Positions 7,414 to 14,763 of a stretch of 22,631 nucleotides of DNA are shown here, piece by piece. Each line of letters starts with the position of its first letter. Position 1 is the stretch's first letter. Both the position numbers and the translations under genes were made by a program. This DNA comes from CAZVEV01 sp964625865 (lineage in GTDB: Bacteria > Planctomycetota > Phycisphaerae > SM23-33). The notes under the pieces were generated by a model, which saw nothing but the letters and a program-made list of their open reading frames with translations, ran no database searches and was not told the origin of the DNA. The DNA lies in NCBI GenBank assembly GCA_964625865.1, contig CAZVEV010000069.1, forward strand, positions 1-22,631, read 5' to 3'.

Positions 7414-7640
7414 CCGCGCTGGCCCTGTTCGTCAAGCCGCTGACGCTGCACTTCCACAGCCTGCTGTGGATGCTCATGCCCCTGTGCTTCTCGGTCGCGC
7501 TGGTCTACAAGACCATCCGAACGAACGACCTGCGGCGCCTGCCGATCGAGGTCGCCCGCCTGGTGGTTTACATGGCCGTCGGCCTGGTCGCCCTGGGACT
7601 GGTGCTCTGGCTGATCCACGCGTACTGGCCCTTCTCGTAG
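7410..7640 (+). CDS. 76-residue membrane protein
   Basis: ATG at 7410 overlaps the preceding stop as ATGA, which decides the start. The product has two hydrophobic spans (about 14-30 and 50-70) separated by a charged loop, YKTIRTNDLRRLPIEVAR. No family is recognised with confidence. Coupling to the upstream gene suggests the two membrane proteins act together. Confidence 0.75.
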   Translation: MTALALFVKPLTLHFHSLLWMLMPLCFSVALVYKTIRTNDLRRLPIEVARLVVYMAVGLVALGLVLWLIHAYWPFS

Positions 7641-7647
7641 CGAGAAT

Positions 7648-7743
7648 AAAGGTTGAACGTTAAAGGTTGAAAGTTGAAGGTTAACGACCGGAGGCGGGTC
7701 TGTGACGTCTGGCTTTCAACCTTTAACCTTCAACGTTCAACTT
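7648..7743. repeat. heptamer tandem repeats arranged as an inverted repeat
   Basis: The left tract (7648-7687) is a run of seven-base units of form GTTGAAx or GTTAAAx. The right tract (7713-7743) carries the same units on the opposite strand (CTTTCAA, CCTTTAA, CCTTCAA). About 25 bp separates the tracts. It lies between two convergent genes and could form a long hairpin, perhaps a bidirectional terminator or a slippage-prone simple repeat. Confidence 0.8.
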
Positions 7744-7750
7744 CTGGTGC

Positions 7751-8707
7751 CTAATCCCAGATGACGTTTGCGGCGTTGAAGGTGGGGCCGTCCGTGCAGC
7801 AGAGTTGGTATCGCCATCCGTCGGGGCCCTCGGCGCGGGTCTTGCAGATGCAGGACTGGCACGTCCCCATGCCGCACGCCATGTTACGCTCGAGCGACAC
7901 TTCGCACGCCACGCCGCGCCCCACGCAGGCGTCGGCCACCGCTCGCATCATCGGCTCCGGGCCGCACGTGTAGACCTTCACGCCGGCGGTCGCGTCGCCC
8001 TGAGCGTCCAACCAAGCGATGAACGGCTCGGAGACGAACCCCGCAAAGCCCATCGAGCCGTCGTCGGTGGTCACCGCCGCCTCGGCGCCGGCGGCGGCGA
8101 ACTCGGCCAGGCAGGCGCTCGGTACGCCGTCCGAGCGTGGGGGGCTCTCGCCGGCGACGGTCAGTGGCATCAGCGAGGCGGTTCGCGCGCCGGCGAAGGC
8201 GGTGACGGTTCGCCCGGCTTCGGCCAACGCGCGGGACAGATACAGCAGCGGCGGGATGCCCACCCCCCCGCCGACCAGCGCGGCGGCCGGGCGGTCGGCG
8301 TCGATACCGAACGGCCTGCCCAGGGGCCCCAGCACGCTCAGGACGGCCCCGCAGTCGACCGAAGCCATCCAGTGCGTCCCGGCGCCCACCGTCCGATAGA
8401 TGATCTCGATCTCCGCGCCGCCTGCAAAGTCGCGCCGGCCGGCCAGGCTCAGCGGGCGGCGGAGCAGGGGCTGGGACTCGGTCAGTTCCTTCTGCGTGAA
8501 CTTCGGCACGCCGCCAAGGGTGCGGTGGACCTCGCGGTCGTGGGGCCGCCCCGCGGGGGGACGACACATCAGTTGCACGAACTGCCCCGCCCGGCTCGGC
8601 GGAAGGTCAGCCACTGAAAGCACCATGCGATAGTGCTCGTCGCAAAGCCGCTCGTTGGCCAGCACGTCGGCCAGGTACGTCCCGCGCGATGTCGTCTGCT
8701 GATTCAT
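7751..8707 (-). CDS. pyrK: dihydroorotate dehydrogenase electron-transfer subunit (PyrK-type flavoprotein)
   Basis: This 318-residue iron-sulfur flavoprotein passes electrons from the PyrD flavin to NAD in class 1B dihydroorotate dehydrogenase. The N-terminal FAD domain carries LLRRPLSLAG, the NAD-binding part has ALVGGGVGIPPLLYLSRAL, and VYTCGPEPMM follows. The [2Fe-2S] ligands are C278, C283, C286 and C304 in CGMGTCQSC and CCTDGP. About 30 residues (roughly 50-80) between GQFVQLMC and LLRRPLSL are extra compared with typical PyrK. The start ATG at 8707 has AGGA upstream. No pyrD is adjacent, so partnering with a distant PyrD, or service to another oxidoreductase, remains open. Confidence 0.87.
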   Translation of the reverse strand: MNQQTTSRGTYLADVLANERLCDEHYRMVLSVADLPPSRAGQFVQLMCRPPAGRPHDREVHRTLGGVPKFTQKELTESQPLLRRPLSLAGRRDFAGGAEIEIIYRTVGAGTHWMASVDCGAVLSVLGPLGRPFGIDADRPAAALVGGGVGIPPLLYLSRALAEAGRTVTAFAGARTASLMPLTVAGESPPRSDGVPSACLAEFAAAGAEAAVTTDDGSMGFAGFVSEPFIAWLDAQGDATAGVKVYTCGPEPMMRAVADACVGRGVACEVSLERNMACGMGTCQSCICKTRAEGPDGWRYQLCCTDGPTFNAANVIWD

Positions 8708-8749
8708 CAGAGCAATCCTATGCCACAACGGCGATCACGACAACAAAGG

Positions 8750-8850
8750 AAACGACTTGGCCGCAGATTTCGCAGATTGCGCAGATTCGGATGGGGTGAT
8801 GACAACAACAGGACCAAGTCTGATCTGCGAAATCTGCGGCTAAGTCGTTT
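8750..8850. repeat. inverted repeat with GCAGATT tandem units
   Basis: The left arm (8750-8777) and the reverse complement of the right arm (8823-8850) agree over about 27 bp with a single mismatch. The shared part begins AAACGACTT and contains CCGCAGATTTCGCAGAT. The left arm continues with two further GCAGATT units. It lies between divergently transcribed pyrK and the HAD gene, so it could also influence their expression. Confidence 0.8.
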
Positions 8851-8902
8851 GCCGTTTCTTCTGTTTTCGCCGTCGTCGCTTCTGAATCCACCTCGTCCGG
8901 TG

Positions 8903-8931
8903 TTGCGACCGGCGGCGTTTGGGTGTATTCT
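8903..8931 (+). promoter_or_regulatory. candidate promoter of the HAD hydrolase gene
   Basis: TTGCGA (8903-8908) and TATTCT (8926-8931) are 17 bp apart, each matching consensus at four of six positions, about 35 bp before the chosen ATG. Confidence 0.4.
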
Positions 8932-8966
8932 CTTCGGGCCCGCGGCCCGGCAGCGGGCAGGACGAG

Positions 8967-9746
8967 ATGGCACGCGAGATGGCACGGAAGATCAAAGGCA
9001 TTCTGTTCGACCTGGGCGAGACGCTCCTTCACTACGGAGACTTCGACATCCCGCATTTCTTTCGCGAGGGGGCCAAGCTCGCCTACGAGTACCTCCAGTC
9101 GATCGGCCAGCCGGTCCCGCCGTTCGAGACGTACTACCGGAAGCAGTTTCGCGCCATCAAGTGGCGTTACGCACTGAGCCGCCTGACGGCGATCGAGTTC
9201 GACTCGGTCAAGGTGATGGCGCACCTCAGCGAGAAGATGGGCCAGCGGCTCACGGAGGCCCAGCACGAGGAGTTGACGTGGCTGTGGTATCGCCCGCTGG
9301 GCGAGCACGCGACGCTGGAGGACGGCGCCCACCAGATGCTGGAGGACTTCATCGCCGACGGCCTGATCCTGGGCGTGGTGTCCAACACGTTCGTCCCGGG
9401 GCGACTGCTGGACCGCCACCTCGAGCAGGTTGGCCTGCTGGACCTGCTGGCCCATCGGACCTACTCAGCCGACGTGGGCAAGCGCAAGCCGCGGCGGGCG
9501 ATTTTCGATGCGGCGCTGGGGCGGGCGGGCCTGGCGCCCGACGAGACGGTCTTCGTCGGCGATCTGCCCTTTTCTGACATCCACGGCGCCAACCGCGCGG
9601 GGCTGGTCTCGGTCCTGAAGGACCCCGCCGGACGACACGCCAGAACCTGGTTCAAGCCCGACTACCGCATCGGCCATATCACGGAACTGCGCGACGTGGT
9701 AGCCGCCTGCAACGGCCCCGCTACGGCCGAAAAAAAAATGAGTTAG
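8967..9746 (+). CDS. HAD-superfamily hydrolase
   Basis: This soluble hydrolase of 259 residues has the haloacid-dehalogenase layout. Motif I is FDLGETL near residue 12, motif II SNTF in GVVSNTF, motif III the Lys in VGKRKPRRAIF, and motif IV VGDLPFSDIHGANRAG. A helical cap lies between motifs I and II. The nucleophile Asp is present, but the usual second Asp of DxDxT is Gly, as in some HAD members. A phosphatase role is likely; the substrate is unknown. ATG at 8967 follows AGGACGAG; ATG at 8979 or GTG at 8919 are alternatives. It does not overlap its neighbours. Confidence 0.82.
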   Translation: MAREMARKIKGILFDLGETLLHYGDFDIPHFFREGAKLAYEYLQSIGQPVPPFETYYRKQFRAIKWRYALSRLTAIEFDSVKVMAHLSEKMGQRLTEAQHEELTWLWYRPLGEHATLEDGAHQMLEDFIADGLILGVVSNTFVPGRLLDRHLEQVGLLDLLAHRTYSADVGKRKPRRAIFDAALGRAGLAPDETVFVGDLPFSDIHGANRAGLVSVLKDPAGRHARTWFKPDYRIGHITELRDVVAACNGPATAEKKMS

Positions 9747-9760
9747 GCCCCGATTCAGGG

Positions 9761-9788
9761 TTGACATCGCGCGGCCGTGTGGTATAAT
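9761..9788 (+). promoter_or_regulatory. consensus sigma-70 promoter
   Basis: TTGACA (9761-9766) and TATAAT (9783-9788) match consensus perfectly, with a 16-bp spacer. Transcription should begin around 9794-9797, at the left foot of the folded RNA and about 215 nt before the next coding start. Confidence 0.88.
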
Positions 9789-9791
9789 TTT

Positions 9792-9951
9792 TCTGAGTTG
9801 CACTGGTTCCCCTTCGTACGGGGATCTGGAGCGGGAGTGTTCCAGCGGTGTAACGTGCTTGTGGCTCGCGTGCTCGCTTGCACCGTGTGGTCATGAGAGC
9901 CAGCCGTGTGTTCGAGGCTCTCGCAGTACGAACGGAGTGGTATTGCTCAGA
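9792..9951 (+). ncRNA. structured RNA or leader of unknown class
   Basis: The two ends pair: TCTGAG (9792-9797) with CTCAGA (9946-9951), CACT (9801-9804) with AGTG (9936-9939), and CC-TTCGTAC (9811-9819) with GTACGAA-c-GG (9926-9935). The enclosed part folds into three hairpins: CTGGAG/TTCCAG (9826-9845), CGGTG/CACCG (9846-9885) and GAGAGCC/GGCTCTC (9895-9922). A competing local hairpin CCCC-ttcguac-GGGG (9809-9823) would break the closing stem, which allows two states. It matches no riboswitch, tmRNA, SRP or RNase P motif that I can see. Size and closing stem recall 6S RNA, but the interior does not. Folding was done by eye. Confidence 0.55.
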
Positions 9952-10010
9952 GCGCTTAACACGTGTGTAGGATGAAGAACTGTCTGTTCAGACATGGAAA
10001 GGTGGAGACG

Positions 10011-10778
10011 ATGAACATCAAGCAGGCGATCGTGAGTGGTGTGGTGGGTTGCATGGTTCTCTTCGCGTCAACAGGCGCAGCCTCGGCGGAGGTAATGGCG
10101 ACGATTTCGACAATACCCGGTTTTTCTTTTCCTCTGGGATATGATGGTCTCCCGGATTTTGCCCCTCCGGTGGCAGTCAGTGATACAACGATAACTCGTC
10201 CTGACCCAGGTGATCCGGCCGTGAATCTCCTGCTCCAGATCAGTCTGACCACTGCCGGAACCCTCACACCCATCGACCTGTTCGACTACCGGATAGAGAT
10301 TGTCGCTCTCCCGAGTGAGGCTGCCCCCGTCGGCGTGGCGTTCGACCGGGACGCTACAATGCAACTCTCCCGGCACTCTGACGGCACCACGTTTGGTCAT
10401 TTCCCGCTCGCTACAGACCCTTATATCTTCGCCAACATAAACGACCCGGGGCTCGTTGCGGGCTACCACCTTGGAACCGAGACCAATACCTTGATCGCCA
10501 GTGACCTCCCAAAGGACCAAGGCGTCACTGTTCCGGTGACAGACAGTGACCTCCCAAAGAGCCTTGGAGTAATGATAATCACGATTGCTAGCGATGCGCC
10601 CACAGGTTCTTACAGGATCAGGGACTTCGGTGGCACCGGATTCGTTGACTTGGAGAACGTGGGCCGCGAGGCGCTCACCGTCAACTCCTTCGAGTTCACC
10701 GTTGTCCCCGAGCCGGCGACGATGTCGCTGCTGGTACTTGGTGGGCTGGGCGTGATGGCTCGTCGGCGCAAGCGGTAA
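10011..10778 (+). CDS. PEP-CTERM sorting-domain protein
   Basis: The 255-residue secreted protein has a signal peptide (MNIKQAIVSGVVGCMVLFAS, cleavage after ASAE or nearby) and a C-terminal VPEPATMSLLVLGGLGVMARRRKR-type tail: PEP motif, hydrophobic span and basic end. This tail is recognised by exosortases in exopolysaccharide-producing bacteria. The middle (about 220 residues) has no recognised domain and looks beta-rich. It contains a 15-residue-spaced repeat of SDLPK, encoded by near-identical DNA at about 10500 and 10545. The start is ATG 10011, preceded by AGGTGGAG; the frame is open back to 9963, but that extension has no ribosome-binding site. It sits behind the consensus promoter and folded leader, and before a strong terminator. 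Confidence 0.88.
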   Translation: MNIKQAIVSGVVGCMVLFASTGAASAEVMATISTIPGFSFPLGYDGLPDFAPPVAVSDTTITRPDPGDPAVNLLLQISLTTAGTLTPIDLFDYRIEIVALPSEAAPVGVAFDRDATMQLSRHSDGTTFGHFPLATDPYIFANINDPGLVAGYHLGTETNTLIASDLPKDQGVTVPVTDSDLPKSLGVMIITIASDAPTGSYRIRDFGGTGFVDLENVGREALTVNSFEFTVVPEPATMSLLVLGGLGVMARRRKR

Positions 10779-10808
10779 CGGCGAGAAGATAGCCTAACGA
10801 AACGAACG

Positions 10809-10850
10809 GCCACAGCCGCCACCCGCTCAGGTGGCGGCTGTGGCTTTTTC
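10809..10850 (+). terminator. strong rho-independent terminator
   Basis: GCCACAGCCGCCACC (10809-10823) pairs perfectly with GGTGGCGGCTGTGGC (10830-10844) around CGCTCA and is followed by TTTTTC. It closes the PEP-CTERM transcription unit. Confidence 0.95.
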
Positions 10851-10904
10851 TTGCGCCGGCGATGGCGTAGACTACGGGCTGACCAGAGTCGAACAGGGAG
10901 ACAC

Positions 10905-11873
10905 ATGATGAGCAGGATGGTGAGAATCGTCGCGTTGGGCGTGGCCGTGGCGGGTGTGCTGTGGGTGATGGCGCTGGGCGGGCGACTTGGCGCCGAGGGG
11001 CGACAGCCGGGCGACCGGCCCGGCCAGGCCGGCCGGATCGTCGCGCCGGGCGCAAAGGTCGTCGAGGTCGCCCGGGGATTCAAGTTCACCGAGGGCCCGG
11101 CGGGCGATGCGAAGGGCAACATCTACTTCAGCGACATCCCGAACAACCGCATCCACTACCTGACGGCCGCGGGCAAGCTGACGACGTTCCGCGCCGATTC
11201 AGGCGGAACGAACGGGCTGTTCGTCGACGCCGACGGGAGCCTGCTGGCCTGCGAGGGCGTGCGTCAGCGGGTGGTGTCGATCGCCATCGACGAGAAAGGC
11301 AAGGCGGGCAAGGTGACCGTGCTGGCCCGGACGCACGGGGGCAAGCCGCTGAACAAGCCCAACGATCTGTGGCCCGACCCGAAAGGCGGGATCTACTTCA
11401 CCGACCCGGTCTACGGGCGCGGCTTCAAGGTCGTCCAGGACGGCGAGAACGTCTACTACCTCAAGCCGGACCGCAAGACGGTCATCCGCGTGATCGACGA
11501 CATGGTCCGCCCCAACGGGATCATCGGCACGCCGGACGGCAAGACGCTGTACGTGACCGACCACGGGGGCAAGAAGACGTTCCGCTACACGATCAGGCCC
11601 GACGGCACGCTGGGGGGCAAGACCTTCTTCGCCCCGATCGGCTCGGACGGCATGACGATTGACACCGAGGGCAACGTGTACCTGACCGAGGCCGGCGTGC
11701 TGGTGTACAGCCCCGTGGGCAAGAAGATCGCGACGATCGCCGTCCCGCAGCGCCCGGCCAACGTCTGCTTCGCGGGCAAGGACCTGCAGACGCTGTACAT
11801 CACCGCCCGGCGCAGCGTCTACTCGGTCCGCACGCGAACGCGCGGGGTGAGGACCGTTCGCAAACGACAGTAG
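10905..11873 (+). CDS. secreted SMP-30/gluconolactonase-like beta-propeller
   Basis: The 322-residue product has an N-terminal signal segment (MMSRMVRIVALGVAVAGVLW) and then a six-bladed propeller of the SMP-30/gluconolactonase family. Signature phrases are GFKFTEGPAGDAKGNIYFSDIPNNRIH, NGLFVDADGSLLACEG, LNKPNDLWPDPKGGIYFTDPVYG, MVRPNGIIGTPDGKTLYVTDHG and GSDGMTIDTEGNVYLT. Glu (EGP), Asn (KPND) and Asp (GSDG) are the usual divalent-metal ligands. It probably hydrolyses a sugar lactone in the periplasm, but many planctomycete paralogues are uncharacterised. GGGAGA precedes two adjacent ATGs (10905, 10908). A terminator follows the stop. Confidence 0.87.
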   Translation: MMSRMVRIVALGVAVAGVLWVMALGGRLGAEGRQPGDRPGQAGRIVAPGAKVVEVARGFKFTEGPAGDAKGNIYFSDIPNNRIHYLTAAGKLTTFRADSGGTNGLFVDADGSLLACEGVRQRVVSIAIDEKGKAGKVTVLARTHGGKPLNKPNDLWPDPKGGIYFTDPVYGRGFKVVQDGENVYYLKPDRKTVIRVIDDMVRPNGIIGTPDGKTLYVTDHGGKKTFRYTIRPDGTLGGKTFFAPIGSDGMTIDTEGNVYLTEAGVLVYSPVGKKIATIAVPQRPANVCFAGKDLQTLYITARRSVYSVRTRTRGVRTVRKRQ

Positions 11874-11877
11874 AGAT

Positions 11878-11904
11878 CCCCCCGACGCCGTCGGGGGGCT
11901 TTTC
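11878..11904 (+). terminator. rho-independent terminator of the SMP-30-like gene
   Basis: CCCCCCGAC (11878-11886) pairs with GTCGGGGGG (11890-11898) around GCC and is followed by CTTTTC. It begins 5 nt after the stop codon. Confidence 0.85.
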
Positions 11905-11942
11905 GGGGATATCTGCATCGCGCAAGTGGATCTCTGACACCC

Positions 11943-12016
11943 GTAGGGCGTGCAACTCGTTGCACGCGGAAAGGACTGCGTGTTCGTTCCGCGTGCAAAC
12001 CAGTTGCACGCCCTAC
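11943..12016. repeat. 74-bp palindromic element with GTAGGGCG ends
   Basis: The outer 15 bp, GTAGGGCGTGCAACT and its complement AGTTGCACGCCCTAC, are perfect. The next 12 bp (TTGCACGCGGAA/TTCCGCGTGCAA) also pair. Each arm folds alone too (GTGCAA-ctcg-TTGCAC). The ends match those of the 402-bp element at 5524-5925, and a single half-copy lies at 14686-14702. It sits between two convergent genes. Confidence 0.85.
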
Positions 12017-12071
12017 CACTTGCGTCCGGCGCGCGGAACCTACAATCTAAGATCGTAAATCTAGAATCGAA

Positions 12072-14546
12072 TCACTTCTTCGGGCGGTAGTGGAATGAGG
12101 CCCAGTATTGGCGGTCGGTCTTGTAGACATCGATGGGGTCGCGGCCGAGGATGAACCGTTCGTCCAGGATGCCGTACCGCTTCAACTCGCGGACGTATTC
12201 CGGGCGGGGAACGAAGCCGCCCTTGTCGAAACGCGTGATCCTGTCGATGTAGGCCTTCGCGGCGGTGACGGCGGTCAGGAGGGTCTGGTAGTCCGGGTCG
12301 GCCGTGGTCTTAAAGACGACGGGACATTGGCCCTTCTTCGGTTTGGGCCTCGCGTAGCCGCCGGCTGTCTTCGCCAGCGGGGCCAGCAGGAGCAGCGATT
12401 GGTCGGGGCGGGACAGGTTGTACAGGATGTGGCGATTGTAGCGCAGGATGGGGAAGTCGCGCCGTTCGATCAGCTCGCGCCGCTCGACCCACCCGACCAT
12501 GCCGCGGTTGTCCGACGGCGAGTCGGGCAGGGCCGTGGCGCCCTTGTGGCACGAGGCGCAGCGGCGCTTGACGACCTGCCGCGCCGCCGCCGTCGTGGGC
12601 CAGTCGCGGTCCTGACGGGTCAGGCGCTTGGTCTCGGAGTAATGGCCCAGCATGCCGGACCCCAGGGCCGCGTACGTGCCCGGATACGCCGCGCCGGTGT
12701 CAATCCACAGGCGGATCATCCTGATCTCGCGAGGCGAGAGCTCGACCTTGTGGTGCTTCCCGCCCAGGCGCTTCATCAGCGGACTCGCCGACGAGCCGAT
12801 CGTCCGCGGCGGGTAGTTGCTTTTGCGCAGGTTCCGCCCGTCGGAGAACTCCTTGCGGACCGTCAGCGTGTAGTAGCTGTGCGAGTACATCGGCCCGCGA
12901 TCGCCGGTCAGGACCACCCCGCCGCTGCGGGGCCCGCCGGCCGGCGTCTCGTCGTAGTCGTGGCAGGCGACGCAGTGTTTGTTCAGGATCGGCTGAATGT
13001 CGCGAGGGAAGTCGATCACGTCGGGGACGTCGGCAATGGGCGTGATCTCGCTGGCGGCCCGGCGCCGCGCCATCAGCGGCTTGGACACCGTCGGCCCCTG
13101 GCGCCGGTCCTCGTGACAGCCGATGCAACTGACGCTCTCGCCCGGCTGAACGGTCATGAAGCTCTGCATGCGCTTGACCGCATTGCCCTCCTTGTCCAGC
13201 GCCACGAAGAAGATCGGGCGCATCGCGGGCAGCCTGAAGTAGGCCGATCCGTCCGGCTCGACCGGGACCGTGCCGAGAATCCCTTCCAGCAGGAACGACC
13301 CGCCGTAGGTCAGCGGCTCCATGCCGCTGAACATGTTGTACGGCTTGGGCAGGATCTCGAGCACGAGCAGGTCGGTGATCTCGCCGGGCTTGACGCCTTT
13401 CATGTTCCGCCCGATCGTGACGTTCTCCAGCACGACCTCGCCGTAAGCCTTCGACAGGTCCACGCGCGACGGGATGATCCGCTCGCGCGGTCGCGCCCGC
13501 AGGGGGCGGGGCTCGTGGAGTTCCATGCGTCCCTTGCGCCAGGCGGCCGGCATCTCGAAGACGACGGACTTCCGCCCGGCCGGGCCCAGCAGGCTGATGC
13601 GCGGCCCGTCAGCGACGAGGAAGCGCCCGCCCCCCACCGGGTACGGATCGCGGAAGCTGCCCCGCGCGACCGGGCGTGCCTTGGTCCGATCGTCGGGCCC
13701 GTTGGACGGATCGACCACGGTAATCGTCCCCGCATGCTCGCGCCGCCCGTGCCCGGGCGAGAACGACGCGACAACCGTTTGGGTGCCGGGGATCCCCTTG
13801 GCGTCGATCATCACCGTGTTGGGATGTTGGTTCCCGTAGTACACCATCTGCCCCGTCCCGTCGGGGTTCATCGTCCAGAGGTGGTGATAGCCCACCTGGC
13901 TGCGGTCGACGTACTCCCACCGCTGGTAGAGCACCCGCCCGTCGGGCAGGACCCACGGCGTGTTCTCCTGCTCGGTGTTCGGCGAGAGCTGGCGGATGCC
14001 CGACCCGTCGCCCTCGCAACGGAACAGGACGGCGACCTGCGTGACGTAGCAGGGGACCCAGCGGTTGCAGCGGCTGGAGCAGAAGATGATCCCGCCGTCG
14101 GGAAGGTACGTCGGCTCGAAGTCATCGTAGGGCCCGCGCGTGATCTGCGTCAGGCCCGTCCCATCAATGGCAATCTCATACAGGCGATAAAACGGCTGGC
14201 CGCCCTTGCGATACGAAAAGAGGATCTTCTTTCCGTCGTAGTGCATCTGCGGATCGCGCACTCCGCCGGCCGGGTCGTCCAGCAGCGTCGTGACCTTGCC
14301 CGTCGCGACGTTGAGCCTGCACAGCTTCCCGCCGTCGTGATAGTACAGGCGGCTTTTCGGGCGGACCACGTCATATCCGAAGTTCGCATACCAATGCCCA
14401 TCCGGGTCCGACTGGCGCACCGCAAAGATAATCTCCTCACACCCGACCGCGTCGACGGTCGACTTCGGCGCCGCGGCGCCCGTCGCGCCGGTAAGGAACC
14501 CGATCAGCACCCACGCCGCAATCACACAAATGGGACACTTGTTCAC
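12072..14546 (-). CDS. hydrazine-synthase-alpha-like tri-haem protein with beta-propeller
   Basis: The 824-residue exported protein starts with a signal peptide (MNKCPICVIAAWVLIGFLTG). A WD40/TolB-like propeller with repeated DPQMHYDGKKILFSYR, EPTYLPDGGIIFCSSRC and TPWVLPDGRVLYQRW units follows. The C-terminal half has three CxxCH haem-c sites at about 474 (CIGCH), 525 (CVACH) and 663 (CASCH). Length and order resemble HzsA-related proteins, which are widespread in Planctomycetota outside anammox. No HzsB/C-like genes, hydroxylamine oxidoreductase or nitrite reductase are nearby, so hydrazine synthesis should not be assumed. An extracytoplasmic redox role is likely. GTG at 14546 is chosen because GAGGAG sits 7 nt upstream; an ATG at 14567 is in frame. 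It is monocistronic. Confidence 0.82.
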   Translation of the reverse strand: MNKCPICVIAAWVLIGFLTGATGAAAPKSTVDAVGCEEIIFAVRQSDPDGHWYANFGYDVVRPKSRLYYHDGGKLCRLNVATGKVTTLLDDPAGGVRDPQMHYDGKKILFSYRKGGQPFYRLYEIAIDGTGLTQITRGPYDDFEPTYLPDGGIIFCSSRCNRWVPCYVTQVAVLFRCEGDGSGIRQLSPNTEQENTPWVLPDGRVLYQRWEYVDRSQVGYHHLWTMNPDGTGQMVYYGNQHPNTVMIDAKGIPGTQTVVASFSPGHGRREHAGTITVVDPSNGPDDRTKARPVARGSFRDPYPVGGGRFLVADGPRISLLGPAGRKSVVFEMPAAWRKGRMELHEPRPLRARPRERIIPSRVDLSKAYGEVVLENVTIGRNMKGVKPGEITDLLVLEILPKPYNMFSGMEPLTYGGSFLLEGILGTVPVEPDGSAYFRLPAMRPIFFVALDKEGNAVKRMQSFMTVQPGESVSCIGCHEDRRQGPTVSKPLMARRRAASEITPIADVPDVIDFPRDIQPILNKHCVACHDYDETPAGGPRSGGVVLTGDRGPMYSHSYYTLTVRKEFSDGRNLRKSNYPPRTIGSSASPLMKRLGGKHHKVELSPREIRMIRLWIDTGAAYPGTYAALGSGMLGHYSETKRLTRQDRDWPTTAAARQVVKRRCASCHKGATALPDSPSDNRGMVGWVERRELIERRDFPILRYNRHILYNLSRPDQSLLLLAPLAKTAGGYARPKPKKGQCPVVFKTTADPDYQTLLTAVTAAKAYIDRITRFDKGGFVPRPEYVRELKRYGILDERFILGRDPIDVYKTDRQYWASFHYRPKK

Positions 14547-14621
14547 AAGGCGACTCCTCATCCACACGCCGAATATACCTATATCATACCGCCTGCGGGA
14601 GCAAAGTGTCGGCGGGAGTTA

Positions 14622-14763
14622 CTACCGTCCCGCCAGTGCGGAAGGGTTTTGGGATCAAGGATACGGGGCGACCTGTTGGATAGGCGTAGGGTGTGCAACT
14701 CGCTACCGTCCCGATAGTGCGGAAGGGTTTTGGGATCAAGAACACGGGGCGACCTGTTGGATA
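14622..14763. repeat. two 61-bp direct repeats flanking a GTAGGG half-element
   Basis: Copies at 14622-14682 and 14703-14763 agree at about 57 of 61 positions, each beginning CTACCGTCCCG and ending CCTGTTGGATA. The 20 bp between them carry GTAGGGTGTGCAACTCG (14686-14702), a single end of the palindrome family found at 5524 and 11943. Together with the terminator below they fill the gap between the tri-haem gene and the second PEP-CTERM gene. Confidence 0.8.

Noticed and set aside
7648..7743. Possible CRISPR array in the heptamer region
   Set aside because: Units are 7 bp without spacers, and no cas genes are present.
9792..9951. Assignment of the folded RNA as 6S RNA or a tRNA-like gene
   Set aside because: Length and closing stem fit 6S, but the interior is three separate hairpins, not one long bulged helix. 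The TTCGAGG string near 9911 has no acceptor stem around it.
12072..14546. Evidence that the organism performs anammox
   Set aside because: A single HzsA-like protein is common in non-anammox planctomycetes, and no other anammox gene is in the window.
12108..14717. Very long open frame (869 codons) on the plus strand opposite the tri-haem gene
   Set aside because: Its translation is Arg/Asp/Val-rich and repetitive with no family motif, while the minus strand has a signal peptide, propeller repeats and three haem sites. It is a high-GC shadow.
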